Positions 36,167-44,934 of a DNA stretch of 64,000 nt are shown piece by piece. Numbering within the stretch: position 1 is the first letter of the stretch; every line of letters starts with the position of its first letter. A model generated the notes under the pieces. That model worked only from the letters and a program-made list of their open reading frames with translations. It was not told the DNA's origin and did not search any database. The position numbers were made by a program, and so were the translations under genes. This stretch comes from Bacteroidia bacterium (lineage in GTDB: Bacteria; Bacteroidota; Bacteroidia; Bacteroidales; Paludibacteraceae), in assembly GCA_009930305.1 (NCBI GenBank), contig RZYM01000007.1, forward strand, positions 1-64,000, read 5' to 3'.

Positions 36167-36988
36167 ATGAATTTGTTGTCTGTTATTTGGAATGTTGACC
36201 CTATCGCCTTCTCTTTAGGCCCTATAACTGTACGTTGGTATGGTATTATATATGCAACAGGCTTTCTGATAGCTATTTGGATTTTGTCTAAAATGTTTAA
36301 GAAAGAGGGATGTCCTGATGATTGGTCTGATAAGGTATTTATATACATGGTTTTGGCTGTTATTATAGGTTCTCGTCTTGGTCACGTATTTTTCTATGAT
36401 TGGGCGTATTATAGCCAACATCCGTCTGAAATCTTTATGGTTTGGCACGGTGGTTTGGCAAGTCATGGTGGGGCAATAGCAATAATATTAACAGTTTGGT
36501 TATTGTCAAAATATATGACTCGTAAACCTTTTTTGTGGTTGGCCGATCGCTTATTTGTTGTCTGTGCTTTATCTGCAAGTTTTATTCGTATAGCAAACCT
36601 AATGAATTCGGAAATATATGGTTGTGAAACAACACTGCCATGGGGCTTCAAATTCTTACGTGAGTTTCCCGGATTGCCGGTAAATTTAGTTCCGGTATGT
36701 CATCCTACACAATTATATGAGTCTTTGGCATACTTTATGCTATTTGTATTCTTGATGTGGCTATATTGGAAAAAAGGAGCTCAAAAACATGAGGGTTTAC
36801 TTACAGGAATAGGTTTTTCATTCTTATTTACAGCACGCTTTTTTATAGAGTTCATCAAAAACGACCAGTCTGATTTTGAGGCCGGTATGATTCTTAACAT
36901 GGGACAGCTGTTGAGTATACCATTTATTATACTTGGTATATGGCTTATTGTAAGAGTCTATATGAAACGTAAGAAAGCAACTAAATAG
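36167..36988 (+). CDS. lgt: prolipoprotein diacylglyceryl transferase
   Basis: Lgt attaches diacylglycerol to the lipobox cysteine of prelipoproteins in the inner membrane. The 273-residue, about 7-helix protein has the conserved IRWYG-like VRWYGIIYATGF, HGGLASHGG (catalytic-region His), RIANLMNSE and HPTQLYES motifs. It is followed by a DUF4834 gene 5 bp later. The window itself holds at least two substrates, GldJ and the GH5 lipoprotein. Confidence 0.96.
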   Translation: MNLLSVIWNVDPIAFSLGPITVRWYGIIYATGFLIAIWILSKMFKKEGCPDDWSDKVFIYMVLAVIIGSRLGHVFFYDWAYYSQHPSEIFMVWHGGLASHGGAIAIILTVWLLSKYMTRKPFLWLADRLFVVCALSASFIRIANLMNSEIYGCETTLPWGFKFLREFPGLPVNLVPVCHPTQLYESLAYFMLFVFLMWLYWKKGAQKHEGLLTGIGFSFLFTARFFIEFIKNDQSDFEAGMILNMGQLLSIPFIILGIWLIVRVYMKRKKATK

Positions 36989-36993
36989 ATTTT

Positions 36994-37215
36994 ATGTACA
37001 TAATTGGTCTTATATTTTTCTTTTTGTTGGCATTTGTACTTATAATAGGTGTGTCAATTTTAAGTTTCTTGCGAAATGTTTTCAAAGGCGGCAAACGCCA
37101 TAATTCTAATACATCATCATCTTCTTCTTCTGAAGATCGTATGGCTAGTGAATATCTAAAAAAGAAATTAGATAAAAACAAAGCTGAAGACATTGATTAC
37201 GAAGAGGTGAAATAA
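36994..37215 (+). CDS. DUF4834 family small membrane protein
   Basis: This 73-residue protein has one N-terminal membrane helix (IIGLIFFFLLAFVLIIGVSI), a basic stretch (FKGGKRH), a Ser run and a charged tail ending DIDYEEVK. That layout and the DYEE ending match DUF4834, a small Bacteroidota family of unknown function commonly beside lgt. It starts 5 bp after lgt and ends at a bidirectional terminator. Confidence 0.8.
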   Translation: MYIIGLIFFFLLAFVLIIGVSILSFLRNVFKGGKRHNSNTSSSSSSEDRMASEYLKKKLDKNKAEDIDYEEVK

Positions 37216-37231
37216 ATTCAAAAAAACGATA

Positions 37232-37280
37232 AATAAGAGAATAGCGTGTAACTCAATGAGTTGCACGCTATTCTCTTATT
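37232..37280. terminator. bidirectional terminator with near-perfect 23-bp stem
   Basis: AATAAGAGAATAGCGTG on the left pairs with CACGCTATTCTCTTATT on the right; the stem continues through one U-G wobble and AACTC/GAGTT to a 3-nt loop. It lies between the lgt-DUF4834 unit and the convergent AAA_14 gene and can serve both. Confidence 0.85.
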
Positions 37281-37307
37281 CCTTATTAATTACTGATTAA
37301 AAGTTAT

Positions 37308-38600
37308 TTAGTCTTTTAAACAAGCTATTGGGATAATCTTTACACCATCTTGGCGAGTATACGCCATTTGACCACCAGTAAGTATTATTAAAAGGTCTGG
37401 CTCTCGTAATGGAACTTGTTTTTCTTCTTTATTATGTATTTGAATTAATTGTTTTAACTCTTTTAGGTGCTCTGCTCCATCTTCAATTTCTTTGCTACCT
37501 AATTTACACTCTATTAGTGCATATCTGCCATTAGACAAATGAAGTACTAAATCAGCCTCAAGTCCATACCGATCTCGATAATAAGAAATATGACTATTGA
37601 AATCTGGATTATAAGATCTTAAGTCACGTACACACATTTGTTCAAAAATAAACCCAAACGTTTTTAATTGTGTCATAAGTGCATCAGGCGAAAGCCCTAA
37701 TGTAGCAACGGCTATTGATGGGTCAACAAATGATCGTTTAAATCCACTTCTTATGGCAGTTTTACTTCGTATTGCAGGACACCATGCAGGAATGTTATCT
37801 ATGACGAACAGACGAGTTAATGCGTCTACATAATCTTCAAATGTGGGCTTTGTACAACTGACCTCACCAGAAGCTACAATATCTTCCATTATTGATGAAT
37901 TTTTTGATAATGTAGATATGTTTCGAGAATATGAACGCAGGATTTGTCTTGTTAAAAACTCATCACGCTTAATATTATCAATTCTAGATATATCTTCTTT
38001 ACAAACAGTATCTACATAGTTCTGTGCTATCAACAATTGTGCTTTGGGTGACTTAATGTTAATACTTGCAGGCCATCCACCGCGACAAGCAGAAAAAATT
38101 AAATCTTCAATCTTCATATCAGAAGTTATCCCATCAATATCAAGATTGGTATTATTAAAAAGTTCTAGTAAAGATATTTTCCCATTAGATTCATTTGATT
38201 CATATAAACTCATAGGAAGCATTTTCATACGGCTTATACGACCTGTTCCCGAATGCATTATTTTATTTTTATTCACAGCATTAGAACCTGTGAGGATAAA
38301 TTGACCAACAGCTTGTCTATTATCAACCATTGTTCGCACTGCATCCCACAATACTGGGGCATCTTGCCATTCATCAATTAATCGTGGAGTCTTTCCTAAT
38401 AAAAGAAGTGACGGTTTAGATTCAACTGTTGCAAGGTACTCACTACTCATATCAGGGTCTTGCATTTTTATAACACTCTTAGCCTGTTGTTCGGCAGTTG
38501 TAGTTTTTCCGCACCATTTAGGACCTTCAATAAGAACTGCACCGAAAGCCTCAAGTCTTTCAGAGAGAATATTGTCTGATATTCTTTTAAGATAACTCAT
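37308..38600 (-). CDS. AAA_14/DUF4143 ATPase
   Basis: The 430-residue protein has the N-terminal AAA_14 ATPase (Walker A GPKWCGKTTT at about 26-35, Walker B RLIDEWQDAP, and sensor FILTGSN) and a C-terminal DUF4143 domain with the PD-(D/E)XK-like EADLVLHL...ALIECKLG block. These ATPases are frequent, poorly understood accessory genes in Bacteroidota; some are grouped with toxin-antitoxin or defence loci. Its promoter carries three iterons, suggesting dedicated control. A dead XRE regulator and an AlbA_2 gene lie next to it. Confidence 0.88.
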   Translation of the reverse strand: MSYLKRISDNILSERLEAFGAVLIEGPKWCGKTTTAEQQAKSVIKMQDPDMSSEYLATVESKPSLLLLGKTPRLIDEWQDAPVLWDAVRTMVDNRQAVGQFILTGSNAVNKNKIMHSGTGRISRMKMLPMSLYESNESNGKISLLELFNNTNLDIDGITSDMKIEDLIFSACRGGWPASINIKSPKAQLLIAQNYVDTVCKEDISRIDNIKRDEFLTRQILRSYSRNISTLSKNSSIMEDIVASGEVSCTKPTFEDYVDALTRLFVIDNIPAWCPAIRSKTAIRSGFKRSFVDPSIAVATLGLSPDALMTQLKTFGFIFEQMCVRDLRSYNPDFNSHISYYRDRYGLEADLVLHLSNGRYALIECKLGSKEIEDGAEHLKELKQLIQIHNKEEKQVPLREPDLLIILTGGQMAYTRQDGVKIIPIACLKD

Positions 38601-38647
38601 AATACTTATTATTTATGTCACAAAATTAATATTAATTCTTCTAAAAA

Positions 38648-38719
38648 CAAAGATATTTTCCTTTTTTGTGGTGTTTTGTTTTCCTTTTTTGTGGCATTTC
38701 ATTTTCCTTTTTTGTGGTG
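38648..38719 (-). promoter_or_regulatory. AAA_14 promoter with three 18-bp iterons
   Basis: TATCTTTG (minus, 38648-38655) is a consensus -7 box. Directly upstream lie three 18-bp copies, written on the plus strand TTTTCCTTTTTTGTGGTG, at 38656-38673, 38679-38696 and 38702-38719. The spacing is exactly 23 bp and only the last two bases of the middle copy differ. They cover the spacer, the -33 region and beyond. This array looks like binding sites of an oligomeric regulator or of the ATPase itself. Confidence 0.7.
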
Positions 38720-38818
38720 TAGAGAATGTCAAATTGTATTAGACACGAAAAGTTGACACAAAAAATGATTTTGATTATATATGTGGTAGCCTTTAGTAAA
38801 TAAATTCTGTAACCTGTT

Positions 38819-38861
38819 AATTCACTAGTGTCAAATAAATTTATTTGAACATTAGTGAATT
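38819..38861 (-). terminator. long hairpin at the end of the AlbA_2 gene
   Basis: AATTCACTA pairs with TAGTGAATT, and pairing continues inward through GTGTCAAATAAA/TTTATTTGAACAT with one wobble and one bulged base, giving about 21 bp. It overlaps the stop codon and last two codons of the minus-strand gene. No long U-run follows, so Rho-independent termination is likely but weak. Confidence 0.6.
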
Positions 38862-40630
38862 GCTATATATTGTTGCGTAGGAGCTGTTTTACTCTCTGAT
38901 AAAGTCATTTGAAGATAATTTCCTAATAGAGGGTTAATATATTCTTTTTTCATCCTATATCTATCCGAGTACCCCATATAAGTAGCAATTTCTTGTAACG
39001 TACGTGGTTCTTGACAGTACAATATAATTTTGTTTATTAACTCTTTTTTCTTCCTATCCCTTGACTCTACTCCTTGACTTTTACTCCTTGACTCTACTCC
39101 TTGACTTTTACTCCTTGACTCTACTCCTTGAATATAATCGTAGTTTATAGTGTAAGTTGTCCATCTACCTTTATTAGTAGAAATTAATAAATCTCTGTAA
39201 ACCAACGAATAGAGCAACTTGCCAACTTCCAAGGGGTTTTTGTCTAGAAGAAGTTGAATATAGTAGTTTGATACACTATCCTCCATAATAGCAGTGGCTA
39301 ATATAAGTTGTTCTTCCTTCTGTAAGTTGATATAAGAATTTCCAAATAGTTTTTTAAGATTATTGCTACACTCTTCGGTAATAAACGACTCCATAGAAAG
39401 GGTCAATTCTACCAAATGTAAATCAGTCTTTTCTATTAAAATAGGTTTTCTCCAATTTTCTTTTTTCCATGCTGATAAAATAGTTGGGAATCCAGAGCCA
39501 ATATTGTCTCCAAATCCTATCATTCTCAACATGGCTTGCATATTTGGATTGCGAGCTTTGGAATGACCTCCTGCATAAATCTCCATTATAGGGAGTTTTA
39601 AGGAACCGGGATTTGAGAAGACAAAACAATCATTTCTTTTCTCTATTTTAAGGATTCCAGTCATCATATAATCACTATGGATTATTAAATTAGTTAGTGC
39701 CTCGCGAACAGCTTTGTGTACTGGAGTATCGTCTACACGTTCCATACCTTCCAATCGGAATGGTCGCTTTATATCATTAACCAATTTAGATTGTACACGT
39801 GTAAAAAAGTTATAGAGATTATTTTCCCAGCGACCATCATATGTTAAACGATCACTCCAACGGCTATCTGGTTGTAAGTTTGTTAAATCAAGATAGTCCA
39901 TACGTATATTATCAAAACGCTCACGAATAGGTAAACCTTTGCCAAACATTAATAGTCCAGCTAAGGTTAATCCCTCTCTGCTAGTATTTCTATCAATAAC
40001 ATATCCACCCATATTGATGAGAAATTCTTTGTCATTATAATCATTCCACACGTGGTCTTGATTTGCTGTGCGAAATCTATTGCGATATGCGTTTAAAGTG
40101 TTTTTATCAATATCATCCATTGTGAAATTTTCCATTAAAACTCCATCATTGCCACTATCATTGGCATCGCGAATCATTGCTTTTACATCATCTTCTGTAC
40201 AATGGTAGTCTCCTTCATAATTTCGTTTGAAAGAGCCATTCATCATGTTATCATTTATATAAATTGGGCGCTGGCGATAGTCAGCTTGAGGAACTTTTAT
40301 ATACAATAAAGTATGTCCTTCATAAACGACTTCATCAACATCCTCATCTGTGAGGATATTTCTATTTACTTTGTTGCTATTCAAGGTGTCAAAAAAATCC
40401 TTTTTCATTTTCTTGGGATTTTTAACGCCTGTTATATAAAATCGCTTGTCAAAATTTATTTCTTTTAAGTTTTCAGTAATGCCTAAAAGGATTGTTCCAC
40501 CAATAGTATTAGCAAAAGACGAGTAGGTTTCCCACACTGATTTGGGAATAGAGTCTTCTGCTTTTTTGCATTCAAACGTAATACGTTCTCCGACTTGTAA
40601 CAATGCTTTAATATCGTTATTATCTATCAT
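38852..40630 (-). CDS. AlbA_2/Schlafen-type ATP-binding transcriptional regulator
   Basis: The 592-residue protein has an N-terminal AlbA_2 (Schlafen AAA_4-type) domain (about 12-140: ERITFECKKAE, NTIGGTILLGI), a central region, and a GHKL-like ATPase segment (about 308-370: VREALTNLIIHSDY and SNPG). A winged-helix tail (RTLQEIATYMGYSDRYRM) comes last. The family is thought to act in DNA- or RNA-linked regulation; several members sit in defence islands. A 9-residue repeat (GVESRSKSQ) encoded by 27-bp tandem units lies before the winged helix. Confidence 0.85.
   Translation of the reverse strand: MIDNNDIKALLQVGERITFECKKAEDSIPKSVWETYSSFANTIGGTILLGITENLKEINFDKRFYITGVKNPKKMKKDFFDTLNSNKVNRNILTDEDVDEVVYEGHTLLYIKVPQADYRQRPIYINDNMMNGSFKRNYEGDYHCTEDDVKAMIRDANDSGNDGVLMENFTMDDIDKNTLNAYRNRFRTANQDHVWNDYNDKEFLINMGGYVIDRNTSREGLTLAGLLMFGKGLPIRERFDNIRMDYLDLTNLQPDSRWSDRLTYDGRWENNLYNFFTRVQSKLVNDIKRPFRLEGMERVDDTPVHKAVREALTNLIIHSDYMMTGILKIEKRNDCFVFSNPGSLKLPIMEIYAGGHSKARNPNMQAMLRMIGFGDNIGSGFPTILSAWKKENWRKPILIEKTDLHLVELTLSMESFITEECSNNLKKLFGNSYINLQKEEQLILATAIMEDSVSNYYIQLLLDKNPLEVGKLLYSLVYRDLLISTNKGRWTTYTINYDYIQGVESRSKSQGVESRSKSQGVESRDRKKKELINKIILYCQEPRTLQEIATYMGYSDRYRMKKEYINPLLGNYLQMTLSESKTAPTQQYIAIH
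39061..39131. repeat. 27-bp in-frame tandem repeat in the AlbA_2 gene
   Basis: Two full 27-bp units (39061-39087 and 39088-39114) are identical, followed by a 17-bp partial copy. Each unit itself holds two half-repeats (CTTGACTCTACTC and CTTGACTTTTACTC). Being a multiple of three, copy-number change would lengthen or shorten the linker without frameshift. Confidence 0.85.
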
Positions 40631-40719
40631 TTTTCAATTATCGTAATTGTACTAGACATTTTAGTATTTATATATTTTCATTTGATAATTTATTAAGTGT
40701 CAACAGCAAAATAGGTATC

Positions 40720-40977
40720 TCATTGATCATGGGTTATATGAATTATGCTTGTTGATTCTGTGCTAGGCTCCCTTCTCTTGGGTATATTTAGAATATCATC
40801 GATATTAACATCTAAAACTTCCATCATTTTCAAAACCATTTCAATATTTGGCTGTGAAGAATTAGTTCACCACTTAGATGCAGTTGTAGGATTTACATGC
40901 AGTTATTCTCCTAACCACTTGTTCGTTATCTTTTCCTGCACAAGTAGTAGTTTTAATCAATTTATATCCTGCATCAT
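40720..40977 (-). pseudogene. XRE-family regulator, inactivated by three stops
   Basis: An 86-codon minus-strand frame reads as a typical small Bacteroidota XRE protein: NKWLGE, then VNPTTASKW, TNSSQPNIEMV and LDVNIDDILN. It is interrupted at codon 7 (TGA), codon 25 (TAA, where Gln is normal) and codon 37 (TGA, where Cys is normal in KWCTNSSQP). The stops are of two kinds at unrelated amino acids, so recoding is unlikely. The reverse 81-residue ORF at 40745-40990 is a shadow of it. Confidence 0.8.
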
Positions 40978-41332
40978 ACTAATTTTATGACATTGATATG
41001 CAAATTTAATGAAATAGTTTCATTCTATCAGTTAATTAAGTGTTTATTTTAATCAAAAGCTAAATTGCATATTTTAGGACATCATCCTTTATCTACACCT
41101 TCCTTTTAGAGGTGTTATAGACTAACAATTGCGCAAATATGGCTCGGTAACTATAATTTTTGCATGTTTGCCACAATATTTTAATTGATATCAATCTTGT
41201 GCCTGCCGATATTAGTACGTAGGTTCTTCATGATGTGGTATCAAAAGTAGAGTTTGAGAATCAGTCATAGAATGCATTCATCACAAAGCGAGTGGTAGCA
41301 TCGCCACCTTTAATATATATATATTATTTATT
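40978..41332. other. gene-free stretch beside the dead regulator
   Basis: No intact frame, RNA gene or promoter consensus is visible. Short readable minus-strand fragments such as MKNLRTNIGRHKIDIN are broken by stops and could be remains of a further gene, but I cannot assign them. A small hairpin (GGTAGC...GCCACC, about 41293-41307) is present. The stretch probably belongs to the same decaying accessory patch. Confidence 0.35.
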
Positions 41333-41953
41333 TCATTCTTCCTCGCTGTGGAGTACCGGTAGTGTGATGTGAAATTTAACGGCTAGAACACGTGTAGCTA
41401 TTACAGCAATTGCCGATAAAACTTCTGTAAGTATAATGTTGCAGTTAAATTTGTAGCATATAAAGTATACGATTCCACCGGCAACACATGCCATGGCATA
41501 AATTTCTTTTCTAAAAATAAGAGGAACTTCATTAATCAAAATATCGCGAATGATACCTCCGACTGCACCTGTCATCATACCCATAATAATTGCAAGCCAA
41601 AAATGGAAGCCTGATGCAAGAGTACGTTCAATACCCACTACTGTAAAAAGAGCTAGACCAATAGTATCGAAGGTAAATATGGTATATTCAAGTTTTACTA
41701 TCTGCTTTCTGAATAATATTACAAATAATAGTGCAAATGCAGTGATAAATACGTATGATGGATTTTGCATCCAAAAAGGAGATACGTTAAGTAAAATATC
41801 GCGTAGAGTACCACCTCCGATTGCTGTAACAAAACCAACAACATAAGCTCCAAACCAATCAAAGTTTTTTGATGATGCCATACGAATACCACTTATTGCA
41901 AATGCAAATGTGCCTATAAAGTCTAAAATGTGTGTAAATGTTATTGGTAACAT
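41333..41953 (-). CDS. TRIC-like (UPF0126/YicG) membrane protein
   Basis: I place the start at 41953 (Met41 of the listed ORF), since MLPITFTHILDFIGTFAFAISG begins the family's first helix, and the longer start would run into polA. The 206-residue protein has about seven helices and two repeats with the signatures GGGTLRDILL and GGIIRDILIN. Prokaryotic TRIC/YicG proteins are trimeric cation channels; substrate specificity here is unknown. It is divergent from polA across 86 bp. Confidence 0.88.
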   Translation of the reverse strand: MLPITFTHILDFIGTFAFAISGIRMASSKNFDWFGAYVVGFVTAIGGGTLRDILLNVSPFWMQNPSYVFITAFALLFVILFRKQIVKLEYTIFTFDTIGLALFTVVGIERTLASGFHFWLAIIMGMMTGAVGGIIRDILINEVPLIFRKEIYAMACVAGGIVYFICYKFNCNIILTEVLSAIAVIATRVLAVKFHITLPVLHSEEE

Positions 41954-42039
41954 GTGGTGTTTAATGACATATAATTTTCTGCAAAGTAACGTAAATTTTA
42001 GCTTTTTTCTTACCTTTACGAAACAAAAAACATTTAAAT

Positions 42040-44874
42040 ATGAAGAAACTTTTTTTGATTGATGCATACGCAATTATATATCGTTCATATTATGCCTTCA
42101 TAAAGACTCCTAGAATAAATTCAAAAGGCCTAAATACATCGGCTATTTATGGATTTGTGAATACCCTAGAAGACGTCTTAAAGCGCGAGCTTCCTACACA
42201 TATAGCAGTTGCTTTTGATCCTTCGGGCCCTACATTTCGCCACGAAGCTTATGAAAAATATAAAGCTCAACGCGAAGCAACTCCCGAAGATATTCGAAAA
42301 GCAATACCCATAATCAAAGATTTAGTTTCTGCATATCGCATACCAATTTTGCAAGTTGATGGTTTTGAAGCCGATGATGTGATTGGCACAATGGCAAAGA
42401 AAGCTGAAAAACTTGGATTTAAAACATATATGCTAACTCCTGATAAGGATTATGCTCAATTAGTATCAGACAATATTTTTATGTATCGTCCTAAACATAA
42501 TGGGGGATACGAAACAATGGGCCCTGAACAAGTGAAAATCAAATATGGTTTGACATCACAAGAGCAAGTAATAGATTTGTTGGGATTAATGGGTGATAGT
42601 AGTGATAATATTCCGGGTTGTCCGGGCGTGGGAGAAAAAACAGCCGCTAAGTTGTTGCAAGAGTTTGGTAGTATTGATAATTTATTGTCTTCAACCGATA
42701 AACTAAAAGGTGCATTGAAATTAAAGATTGAAGATAACAAAGATCAGATTATCTTTTCGCGTTTCTTGGCAACAATTAGAAAAGATGTGCCTATTGAACT
42801 TGACGAGGAATCACTAAAGATTGAAAAACCTGATGATGCTAAACTTCAGGCAATGTTTCAAGATTTGGAGTTTAGAAGCAGGTTAACAAATGCATCACCC
42901 GTTAATGTAATTAATAAAGTAAGCAGTCCAAAATCGGCAACAGGTCCGGTACAAACTTCTTTATTCGATTTACTTGATGAGCCAAAGCAAGCTCCGGCTG
43001 ATACTCAAACAGAAGAAGCTCCTGTATCAACCACAGAGAATCAGATAGAAGAAAATCAAAGTTTGCAATTATATAATATTAATAGCATCACGCACAAATA
43101 TACGCGTATTGCTGATGCTCATAGTTTAAAAAGTTTTGTAGAAGAATTAAGCTATCAACCTGCATTTTGTTTTGATACGGAAACAACCGATGTTGATGTT
43201 TTCAACGCTGAACTTGTAGGATTGTCTTTTTGTTGGAAAGCAGGAGAAGCTTATTTTATTCCGGTGGATGCAAATAATGAAAAAGATACCTTAGATGTAT
43301 TAAGACCTATATTTGAAGATTGTTCGGTAGGCAAGATAGGCCACAATATTAAGTTTGATATGTTGATTCTGGCAAGATGTGGTGTAAATGTGTGTGGAGA
43401 TATTTTTGATACCATGATTGCACACTATATTTTACAACCCGAATTACGTCACGGAATGGATTATTTGGCAGAAATATATTTACAATATCGTACCATTCAT
43501 TATGATGATATAGTAGGACCAAAAGGAAAAAACCGGATTCTTATAAGAGATGTGGATGCTAATCTTTTGTGCGATTATGCATCAGAAGATGCTGACATCA
43601 CGTATCGCCTAAAAACAATTTTAGAAGAAGAACTAAAAAAGAGCAAATCAGAATCTTTGTTTTATGATATTGAGATGCCACTCGTTCGGACTCTTATTGA
43701 AATGGAATTGGCAGGTGTACGAATTGATTCTGAGGCGCTTAAACAGTCGTCAATACAAATGACTGAAACAATGAACGCTATAGAAAATGAGGTTCAAGCA
43801 GTAGCAGGAGAGGGTTTTAATATTAATTCGTCAAAGCAAGTAGGTGAGTTGCTTTTTGAAAGGTTAAAAGTTGTAGAAAAGGCAAAGAAAACTAAAACCG
43901 GTCAATATGTAACCTCCGAAGATATATTGGAGTCACTGAGGTCTAAGCATCCTATTGTCTCTAAGATATTGGAATACAGAGGTCTGAAAAAGTTGTTGAG
44001 TACTTATATTGATGCCTTACCATTGCTTGTAAAAAAGCAAACAGGAAAAATTCATACTTCATATAATCAGGCTGTTACTTCAACAGGAAGACTAAGTTCA
44101 AGTAATCCTAATTTGCAAAATATTCCTGTAAGAGATGAACAAGGCAGGGAAATAAGAAAAGTTTTTATACCGGATGATGGATGCATATTCTTTTCGGCTG
44201 ATTATTCTCAAATTGAGTTACGTTTGATGGCTCATTTGAGTGGAGATGAGAATATGATTGAAGCATTCCGTGAAGGATATGATATACATGCATCAACCGC
44301 AGCAAAAATATTTAAGATTGATATAAGTGAGGTTAGTTCTGATATGAGGCGTAAAGCCAAAACAGCAAACTTTGGAATAATATATGGTATTTCGGTATTT
44401 GGTTTATCAGAACGTTTAAGCATTCCGAGAACAGAGGCCAAACAACTTATTGATGGTTATTTTGAGACGTATCCTCGCGTAAAGGCATACATGGACGAAA
44501 GTATAGAACATGCAAGAGAATTAGGTTATGTTGAAACAATTTTCGGACGAAAGCGTTTCTTGCCTGATATAAAATCAGCTAATAGTATTGTAAGAGGATA
44601 TGCAGAACGAAATGCTATTAATGCTCCGATACAAGGAAGTGCAGCAGATCTTATTAAGATTGCCATGGTACGTATTTCAAATCGCTTTAGAGAGGAGAGT
44701 GTGCGTTCGCAAATGATTTTGCAAGTGCATGATGAGTTGAATTTTAATGTTTATCCTGATGAGTTGGATAAAGTAAAATCGATAGTGGTTGATGCGATGG
44801 AACATGTTGCAGAGCTATCGGTTCCTTTGCGTGCTGATTGTGGAATAGGTAATAATTGGTTGGAAGCTCACTAA
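42040..44874 (+). CDS. polA: DNA polymerase I
   Basis: The 944-residue enzyme has all three domains: 5'-3' exonuclease (1-290, ADDVIGT, GVGEKTA), 3'-5' proofreading exonuclease with intact DTETT and later acidic residues (about 375-555), and family A polymerase with motif A DYSQIELR, motif B RRKAKTANFGIIYG and motif C VHDEL. A Gln/Pro/Glu-rich linker (about 300-345) joins the first two. TACCTTTA at 42011-42018 is a plausible -7 box. It ends at a palindromic terminator. Confidence 0.98.
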   Translation: MKKLFLIDAYAIIYRSYYAFIKTPRINSKGLNTSAIYGFVNTLEDVLKRELPTHIAVAFDPSGPTFRHEAYEKYKAQREATPEDIRKAIPIIKDLVSAYRIPILQVDGFEADDVIGTMAKKAEKLGFKTYMLTPDKDYAQLVSDNIFMYRPKHNGGYETMGPEQVKIKYGLTSQEQVIDLLGLMGDSSDNIPGCPGVGEKTAAKLLQEFGSIDNLLSSTDKLKGALKLKIEDNKDQIIFSRFLATIRKDVPIELDEESLKIEKPDDAKLQAMFQDLEFRSRLTNASPVNVINKVSSPKSATGPVQTSLFDLLDEPKQAPADTQTEEAPVSTTENQIEENQSLQLYNINSITHKYTRIADAHSLKSFVEELSYQPAFCFDTETTDVDVFNAELVGLSFCWKAGEAYFIPVDANNEKDTLDVLRPIFEDCSVGKIGHNIKFDMLILARCGVNVCGDIFDTMIAHYILQPELRHGMDYLAEIYLQYRTIHYDDIVGPKGKNRILIRDVDANLLCDYASEDADITYRLKTILEEELKKSKSESLFYDIEMPLVRTLIEMELAGVRIDSEALKQSSIQMTETMNAIENEVQAVAGEGFNINSSKQVGELLFERLKVVEKAKKTKTGQYVTSEDILESLRSKHPIVSKILEYRGLKKLLSTYIDALPLLVKKQTGKIHTSYNQAVTSTGRLSSSNPNLQNIPVRDEQGREIRKVFIPDDGCIFFSADYSQIELRLMAHLSGDENMIEAFREGYDIHASTAAKIFKIDISEVSSDMRRKAKTANFGIIYGISVFGLSERLSIPRTEAKQLIDGYFETYPRVKAYMDESIEHARELGYVETIFGRKRFLPDIKSANSIVRGYAERNAINAPIQGSAADLIKIAMVRISNRFREESVRSQMILQVHDELNFNVYPDELDKVKSIVVDAMEHVAELSVPLRADCGIGNNWLEAH

Positions 44875-44879
44875 GTATA

Positions 44880-44915
44880 AAAAAAGAATCACATAAATTT
44901 ATGTGATTCTTTTTT
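44880..44915. terminator. perfectly palindromic bidirectional terminator
   Basis: The 36-bp sequence is an exact palindrome: six A's, GAATCACATAAAT and its complement, then six T's. It lies between polA and the convergent CoA-transferase gene and can stop transcription from both sides. Confidence 0.9.
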
Positions 44916-44934
44916 GCATTCTTATAAGTTCTTA

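Noticed and set aside
38656-38719. CRISPR or plasmid replication origin
   Set aside because: The 5-bp gaps are too short for spacers, and there is no Rep gene; location at a promoter favours regulation.
40720-40977. Stop-codon recoding instead of pseudogene
   Set aside because: The three stops are TGA, TAA and TGA at positions expecting different residues, and normal genes in the window end at TAA, TAG and TGA.
40745-40990. 81-residue plus-strand ORF
   Set aside because: It is antisense to the degenerate XRE gene, whose reverse frame gives clear family residues.
41140-41332. Transposase remnant on the minus strand
   Set aside because: Fragments such as GGDATTRFVMNAFYD read well for a short way but match no family I can name, and no inverted repeats are visible.
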